Assembly (NCBI RefSeq): GCF_016862895.1
Contig: NZ_BONV01000041.1
Span: 56,896 to 120,895 of the forward strand
DNA: 64,000 nt
Origin: Planotetraspora kaengkrachanensis
GTDB lineage: Bacteria; Actinomycetota; Actinomycetes; Streptosporangiales; Streptosporangiaceae
Reading direction: 5' to 3'
Shown here piece after piece: positions 60,057 through 64,000 of the stretch. Position numbers and translations under genes: made by a program. How positions within the stretch are numbered: position 1 is the first letter of the stretch; every line of letters starts with the position of its first letter. The notes beneath the pieces were generated by a model that saw only the letters and a program-made list of their open reading frames with translations, made no database searches and was not told the DNA's origin.

Positions 60057-60944
60057 ATGGAAATCGACGCTGTGTCACTGACCGCGGTGACCAAGAGCTT
60101 CGGCGCCGTCCGCGCAGTCGACGGCCTCACGCTCGCCATCCCCCAGGGCCGGACCGTGGCCCTCCTCGGCCCGAACGGCGCCGGCAAGTCGACCACCATC
60201 GGCATGCTCCTCGGACTGGTCCCCCCGGATTCGGGCAAGGTGGCCCTGTTCGGCCTCGACCCCGCCCAGGCCGTACGGCAGAGCCTCGCGGGCGCGATGC
60301 CGCAGGAGGGCGGGCTCATCCCCCGCGTCACGGTCGGCGAGCTGCTGACCTTCGTCGCGGGCACCTACCGCGCCCCCCTGCCCCTCGGTCAGGTGCTCGC
60401 GCTGGCGCAGATGACCGGCATGGACAACCGCAGGGTGGACAGGCTCTCCGGCGGCCAGGCCCAGAGAGTGCGCTTCGCCATGGCTCTCGTCGGAGACCCC
60501 GGCCTGATCGTCCTGGACGAGCCGACCGCCGCCCTCGACGTGGAGGCCCGCCGCCAGTTCTGGAGCGGCATGCGCACACTGGCCGGCCGGGGCAAGACCA
60601 TCCTGTTCTCCACCCACTACCTCGACGAGGCCGACGAACAGGCCGATCGCGTCGTCGTCATCGACCGGGGCCGCGTGGTCGCCGACGGCACCAGCGCGGA
60701 GATCAAGAAGGTCGTGGCCCTGACCACGGTGAGCCTGACGGCCTCCGGCGAGGTCTCCTGGCTCGGCGGCCTCCCGGGCGTGCGCCGCCTGGAGGTCAGG
60801 GGCGACCGCGTGCAGCTGCGCAGCGACGACCCCGACGCCACCGTCATGGCCCTCGCCCGGGCGGGAGCCGTACGCGACCTCGAAGTCACCCCCGCCGACC
60901 TCGAGGACGCCTTCGTGGCCCTCACCGCCAAGGAGACCGTGTGA
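60057..60944 (+). CDS. ABC transporter ATP-binding protein
   Basis: 295 aa. Walker A GPNGAGKST, Q-loop region PQEGGLIPRVTV, signature LSGGQAQRVRFA, Walker B LIVLDEPTAALD, H-loop STHYLDEADEQADR. It forms an ABC-2-type exporter with the next gene and is followed by a two-component system, the bacitracin/daunorubicin-type arrangement for antibiotic or lipid-stress export. Confidence 0.93.
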   Translation: MEIDAVSLTAVTKSFGAVRAVDGLTLAIPQGRTVALLGPNGAGKSTTIGMLLGLVPPDSGKVALFGLDPAQAVRQSLAGAMPQEGGLIPRVTVGELLTFVAGTYRAPLPLGQVLALAQMTGMDNRRVDRLSGGQAQRVRFAMALVGDPGLIVLDEPTAALDVEARRQFWSGMRTLAGRGKTILFSTHYLDEADEQADRVVVIDRGRVVADGTSAEIKKVVALTTVSLTASGEVSWLGGLPGVRRLEVRGDRVQLRSDDPDATVMALARAGAVRDLEVTPADLEDAFVALTAKETV

Positions 60945-61669
60945 TGATCGGCTACATCAGGCTCGAACTGATCAGGACCGTCAGGGACGGCGGCTACGTC
61001 ATCTTCGGCATCGCCTCTCCCGTCGTCATGTACCTGGTGCTGTCCAACCTCGCCCTGGCCCCCGGCGACCGGCGGTCGGGAGCCGTCGTCACGATGGTCA
61101 GCATGGCCGCGTACGGCGCGCTCGGCTGCGCGTTCAACAACGGCACCGGCATCGGCGAGGACCGGAGCGCGGGCTGGCTGCGCCAGTTGCGCCTCACCCC
61201 GCTGGCGCCCGTCCACGTGGTCGCCGGCAAGGTCGTCACCGGTGCGGTCGGAGTCGTGCCCAGCATCGCGGCCGTGCTCCTCACCGGCGTGCTCGTCAAC
61301 CACGTCGCGCTGAGCGCCGGGCAGTGGCTGTCCATCGTGGGGCTGCTGTGGGCGGGGACGGTCCCGTTCGCACTGCTCGGGCTGGGCAACGGTTACGCCC
61401 TCACCGGGCAGACCGCCGCCATGGCCAACATCGCGGCCTTCCTCGGCCTGTCCATCGTCGGGGGCCTGTGGGTCCCCACGGCGGGGTTCCCCGGCTGGCT
61501 GCGGGCGATCGCCGAATGGACGCCGTCGAACAGCTACGCGGCACTGTCCTGGGACGTCGCCTCCGGAGCCGCCCCCGGGGCGCGTCCGATCGCGATCCTG
61601 TGCGGGTGGCTGGCCGTGTTCGGCCTCTACGCCCTGTACGCCTACCGCCGCGCGGGCCGGACCGCGTGA
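60944..61669 (+). CDS. ABC-2-type transporter permease
   Basis: 241 aa. About six TM helices (GYVIFGIASPVVMYLVLSNL at the start, VVTGAVGVVPSIAAVLLTGV near 90) and the family pattern GEDRSAGWLRQLRLTPL. The ATG at 60944 overlaps the preceding stop (TGATG); a GTG lies 3 nt upstream. It pairs with the ATPase above. Confidence 0.9.
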   Translation: MIGYIRLELIRTVRDGGYVIFGIASPVVMYLVLSNLALAPGDRRSGAVVTMVSMAAYGALGCAFNNGTGIGEDRSAGWLRQLRLTPLAPVHVVAGKVVTGAVGVVPSIAAVLLTGVLVNHVALSAGQWLSIVGLLWAGTVPFALLGLGNGYALTGQTAAMANIAAFLGLSIVGGLWVPTAGFPGWLRAIAEWTPSNSYAALSWDVASGAAPGARPIAILCGWLAVFGLYALYAYRRAGRTA

Positions 61670-61673
61670 CGCT

Positions 61674-62825
61674 ATGGGACGATCGCTGCCGATGAAGCAG
61701 AACGAACCGGGCGAAGTGCGCTGGCTGAACCCGCTCGGCGAAGACGAGCAGGGGCCCGACGCCAAAGGCATGTACATCTGGGCCGCCCTCGCCGGCGGTC
61801 CCCTGTGGGACATCGCGCACGGCCACGCTCATCCGCTCTGGGCCGCCTGGGCGGTGACGGCGGCCTGCACCGCGCTCTACGTCGTCACCGTCCGCCTGTC
61901 CTTCGCGGGCTCGCGCCGGGCGGAACGGCTCTTCCTGCCGCTGCTCGGCGCGGTGGCGTTCGCCGCCACCGCGGTCTTCCACGGGAACTTCAGCCTCCTG
62001 CTCGTCATGACCGCGATCGCCTTGGGGGTGTCCGCCAGGGGGCGCAGGCCCCCCATCCTGCTGTCCGCCCTCGCCCTGGCCTCGCTCGGCGTGCAGATCG
62101 CCATCGGCTCCGGCGTCCGCGACACCGTGTTCCTGATGTGGGGGATCTTCACCGCCGGACTCATTCCGGCGATCATGATCCGGTTGTGGGACGCCATCAG
62201 GGAGCTGCAGCGGACCCGGGAGGAACTCGCCCGCGCCGCCGTCTCCGAGGAGCGGCTGCGCTTCTCCCGGGACCTGCACGACCTGCTCGGGCACACGTTG
62301 TCCGTCATGGTGGTGAAGGCGGAGGCCGTACGCCGCCTGGCGCCCAAGGACGCCGACGGCGCCGCCCGTCAGGCCGCGGACATCGAGCAGATCGGGCGGG
62401 AGGCCCTCACCGAGGTCCGCGCCGCCGTCACCGGATATCGCGGGCGAGGGCTGGCCGCCGAACTGGAGACGGCCCGCACGGTGCTCACCGACGCCGGCAT
62501 CGGCGTCACGGTCCGCACCCCCGTCTTACGGCTCCCGCCGGAGACCGACGTCCTGCTCGGCTGGGCCGTACGCGAAGGGGTGACCAACGTCATCCGCCAC
62601 AGCGGCGCCCGCTCCTGCGAGATCGACCTGCGCGAGCCGGGCGGGCTCGTGCTGGAGATCCGCGACGACGGCGCCTGCGCCCCCGGCCCCGCCCCGCGGG
62701 GCAACGGCCTGGTCGGCCTGGGCGAACGGGTGGCCGCGGCGGACGGGACCCTGGACGCCGGGCCGCGGCCCGGCGCGGGATTCCTGCTCCGCGTGACGCT
62801 GCCCGAGCGGGGAGAGAGCGCGTGA
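61674..62825 (+). CDS. sensor histidine kinase (DesK/NarX family)
   Basis: 383 aa. Four or five N-terminal TM helices (about 40-165), a coiled linker (IRELQRTREELARAAVSEER), the HisKA_3 phosphoacceptor RDLHDLLGHTLS (H202), and a GHKL ATPase domain (VREGVTNVIRHSGA, EIRDDGACAPG, GNGLVGLGERVAA). It senses a membrane signal, possibly the substrate of the adjacent ABC exporter. It is coupled to the response regulator by a GTGA overlap. Confidence 0.92.
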   Translation: MGRSLPMKQNEPGEVRWLNPLGEDEQGPDAKGMYIWAALAGGPLWDIAHGHAHPLWAAWAVTAACTALYVVTVRLSFAGSRRAERLFLPLLGAVAFAATAVFHGNFSLLLVMTAIALGVSARGRRPPILLSALALASLGVQIAIGSGVRDTVFLMWGIFTAGLIPAIMIRLWDAIRELQRTREELARAAVSEERLRFSRDLHDLLGHTLSVMVVKAEAVRRLAPKDADGAARQAADIEQIGREALTEVRAAVTGYRGRGLAAELETARTVLTDAGIGVTVRTPVLRLPPETDVLLGWAVREGVTNVIRHSGARSCEIDLREPGGLVLEIRDDGACAPGPAPRGNGLVGLGERVAAADGTLDAGPRPGAGFLLRVTLPERGESA

Positions 62826-63427
62826 TCAAGGTGCTGCTCGCGGAGGACCAGGGCATGATGCGCGGCGCCCTGGCGCTCCTGCTCGGCCTGGAGGACGACA
62901 TCGAGGTCGTCGCCCAGGTGGCGTCGGGCGACGACGTCGTGACCACCGCCCTCGAGACGCTGCCCGACGTGGCGCTCCTGGACATCGAGATGCCCGGGCG
63001 CAGCGGGCTCGACGCGGCGGCCGACCTGCGCGAGCGCCTGCCGGCCTGCCGGGTCGTGATCCTCACCACGTTCGGCAGGCCCGGTTACCTGCGGCGCGCG
63101 ATGGAGGCGGGCGCCTACGGCTTCCTCGTCAAGGACGGCCCCGTCGAGGAACTGGCCGGCGCGGTCCGCCGCGTGCTCGGAGGTGAAAGGGTCATCGACC
63201 CGGCGCTCGCCGCCGCGGCGCTCAGCACGGGGCCGAGCCCGCTGACCGAGCGTGAGCGTGACGTGCTCGCCGCCGCGGCGGACGGCTCGACCATCGCCGA
63301 CATCGCGCGGCGCCTCCACCTGTCGGAGAGCACGGTACGCAACTACCTGTCCTCGGCGATCGGCAAGACCGGGACCCGCAACCGGATCGAGGCGGCCAGG
63401 ACGGCCCGCCACAACGGCTGGCTCTGA
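62822..63427 (+). CDS. LuxR-family response regulator
   Basis: 201 aa. A receiver domain with the acidic pocket E8/D9, phosphoacceptor D54 (ALLDIEMPG) and K in GFLVKDG, followed by a LuxR helix-turn-helix (LTERERDVLAAAADGSTIAD, then LHLSESTVRNYLSSAI). It is phosphorylated by the preceding kinase and probably controls the ABC operon. Confidence 0.93.
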   Translation: MIKVLLAEDQGMMRGALALLLGLEDDIEVVAQVASGDDVVTTALETLPDVALLDIEMPGRSGLDAAADLRERLPACRVVILTTFGRPGYLRRAMEAGAYGFLVKDGPVEELAGAVRRVLGGERVIDPALAAAALSTGPSPLTERERDVLAAAADGSTIADIARRLHLSESTVRNYLSSAIGKTGTRNRIEAARTARHNGWL

Positions 63428-63476
63428 GCTCCGGGCGGACCTCACGGCGAGGTTCACCCGGGGCGCGGGGCGAGGT

Positions 63477-63920
63477 TCACTGCACGTCGAACTCGTTGCC
63501 CTCGGGGTCGGCCATCGTCACGTGATGCGTCCCCGGCTCCTGGACCGTCCACAACACGGTCGCGCCGAGCCGCTTGAGCCGGTCGACCTCCTCGTCACGC
63601 CGGTCGGGTCCCGCGTGGAGGTCGATGTGCAGCCGGTTCTTGGCGACCTTCGGCTCCGGGACCGCCTGGAAGAGGATCCGCCTGCCGAGGCCCATGCCGC
63701 TGGCGGCATCGACCGGATCCCCGGGATGCCGGACGGCGCACAGCCCCTTCCAGGCCTTCCGGTCCGGCGTCAGGGCGGTGCCCTCGACGACGCCGAGACC
63801 GAGGAGCCGCTCGATCAGCACCCTGTTGTCCTCGACCTCGTAGCCGAGGGCCTCCGCCCAGAACGCCGCCTGCGCGTGGGGGTCGGCGCAGTCGACGACG
63901 AGCTTCCAGTCAAGAGTCAT
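63477..63920 (-). CDS. VOC/glyoxalase-like protein
   Basis: 147 aa. The pattern MTLDWKLVVDCADPHAQAAF at the start and NRLHIDLHAGPDRRDEEVDR, ending VTMADPEGNEFDV, as in Glyoxalase_6 family members. Metal and substrate unknown. Convergent with the response regulator gene; only 80 nt of sequence follow before the window ends. Confidence 0.87.
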   Translation of the reverse strand: MTLDWKLVVDCADPHAQAAFWAEALGYEVEDNRVLIERLLGLGVVEGTALTPDRKAWKGLCAVRHPGDPVDAASGMGLGRRILFQAVPEPKVAKNRLHIDLHAGPDRRDEEVDRLKRLGATVLWTVQEPGTHHVTMADPEGNEFDVQ

Positions 63921-64000
63921 GCGATCAGTTCTAGCCGTCGCCCGCGCATGACGCCGCAGACTTTCCGCCCGGCGCTAGGTCCTGTCTGACACTCCCTAGG

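Overview
The DNA is about 70% GC, with GTG/TTG starts, dense four-base (ATGA/GTGA) gene overlaps and a typical actinomycete gene set: ECF sigma factor, RsbW-like kinase, many TetR/MarR/WYL/MerR regulators, DrrAB-type ABC exporters, an Rv2578c-type radical SAM protein, DUF3040 and DUF6893. The gene order around the hydrogenase and the DUF5947/DUF6084/DUF6893 proteins point to a soil actinomycete, most likely of the Streptosporangiales. This assignment is an inference; no rRNA or other taxonomic marker is present.

Layout. 1-11.4 kb is an accessory zone with decayed DNA. It holds a Tn3 transposase fragment, an IS5-type transposase remnant, a truncated MFS transporter gene coupled to an aminotransferase, and an inverted duplication of about 100 bp flanking a MocR regulator. 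Between these lie a DHFR-like reductase, an ECF sigma factor, two TetR regulators with clear operators, an esterase, a SnoaL-like protein and an epimerase.

11.6-23.9 kb is the centrepiece: one long same-strand block for a group 1h (actinobacterial, oxygen-tolerant, atmospheric H2) [NiFe]-hydrogenase. The order is SIS protein, unusual HypC-like protein, second SIS protein, hhyS, hhyL, NifU-like, DUF5947, DUF6084, a 501-aa protein of unknown function, maturation protease, a 34-aa DUF6893 membrane peptide, hypA, hypC, hypD, hypE and a small conserved protein. A 17-bp-stem terminator closes the block. The structural genes make the enzyme. HypA handles nickel, HypC/D/E build the Fe(CN)2CO group, and the protease trims HhyL. 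HypB and HypF are not in the window.

24.2-31.5 kb holds a membrane-anchored P-loop GTPase with a one-TM partner, then a gene-free block containing a 394-bp element with 64-bp inverted ends and CATGATCAC repeats, a membrane protein with two L7/L12-like repeats, an esterase, a tyrosine recombinase, a secreted propeller-like protein and a TipA-type MerR regulator. 31.5-46.6 kb is mostly chromosomal: HAD, GNAT, purB, an RND permease divergent from MarR, SDR, PNPOx, aldo/keto reductase, a WYL/VOC divergent pair, DUF1275, TetR/DrrAB and ACT genes. 46.7-50.9 kb holds a VTT membrane protein, a second CATGATCAC array, a second tyrosine recombinase preceded by a 17-nt motif found three times in the window, two GNAT genes, and a likely structured small RNA ending in a very strong terminator upstream of plsC. 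50.9-64 kb holds a penicillin-binding protein, an XRE regulator, a radical SAM repair-type gene under a near-consensus SOS box, a methyltransferase, a glycosyltransferase, a YafY/WYL regulator with its divergent hydrolase, a HtrA-like protease without signal peptide, an ABC exporter coupled to a DesK/DesR-like two-component system, and a VOC protein.
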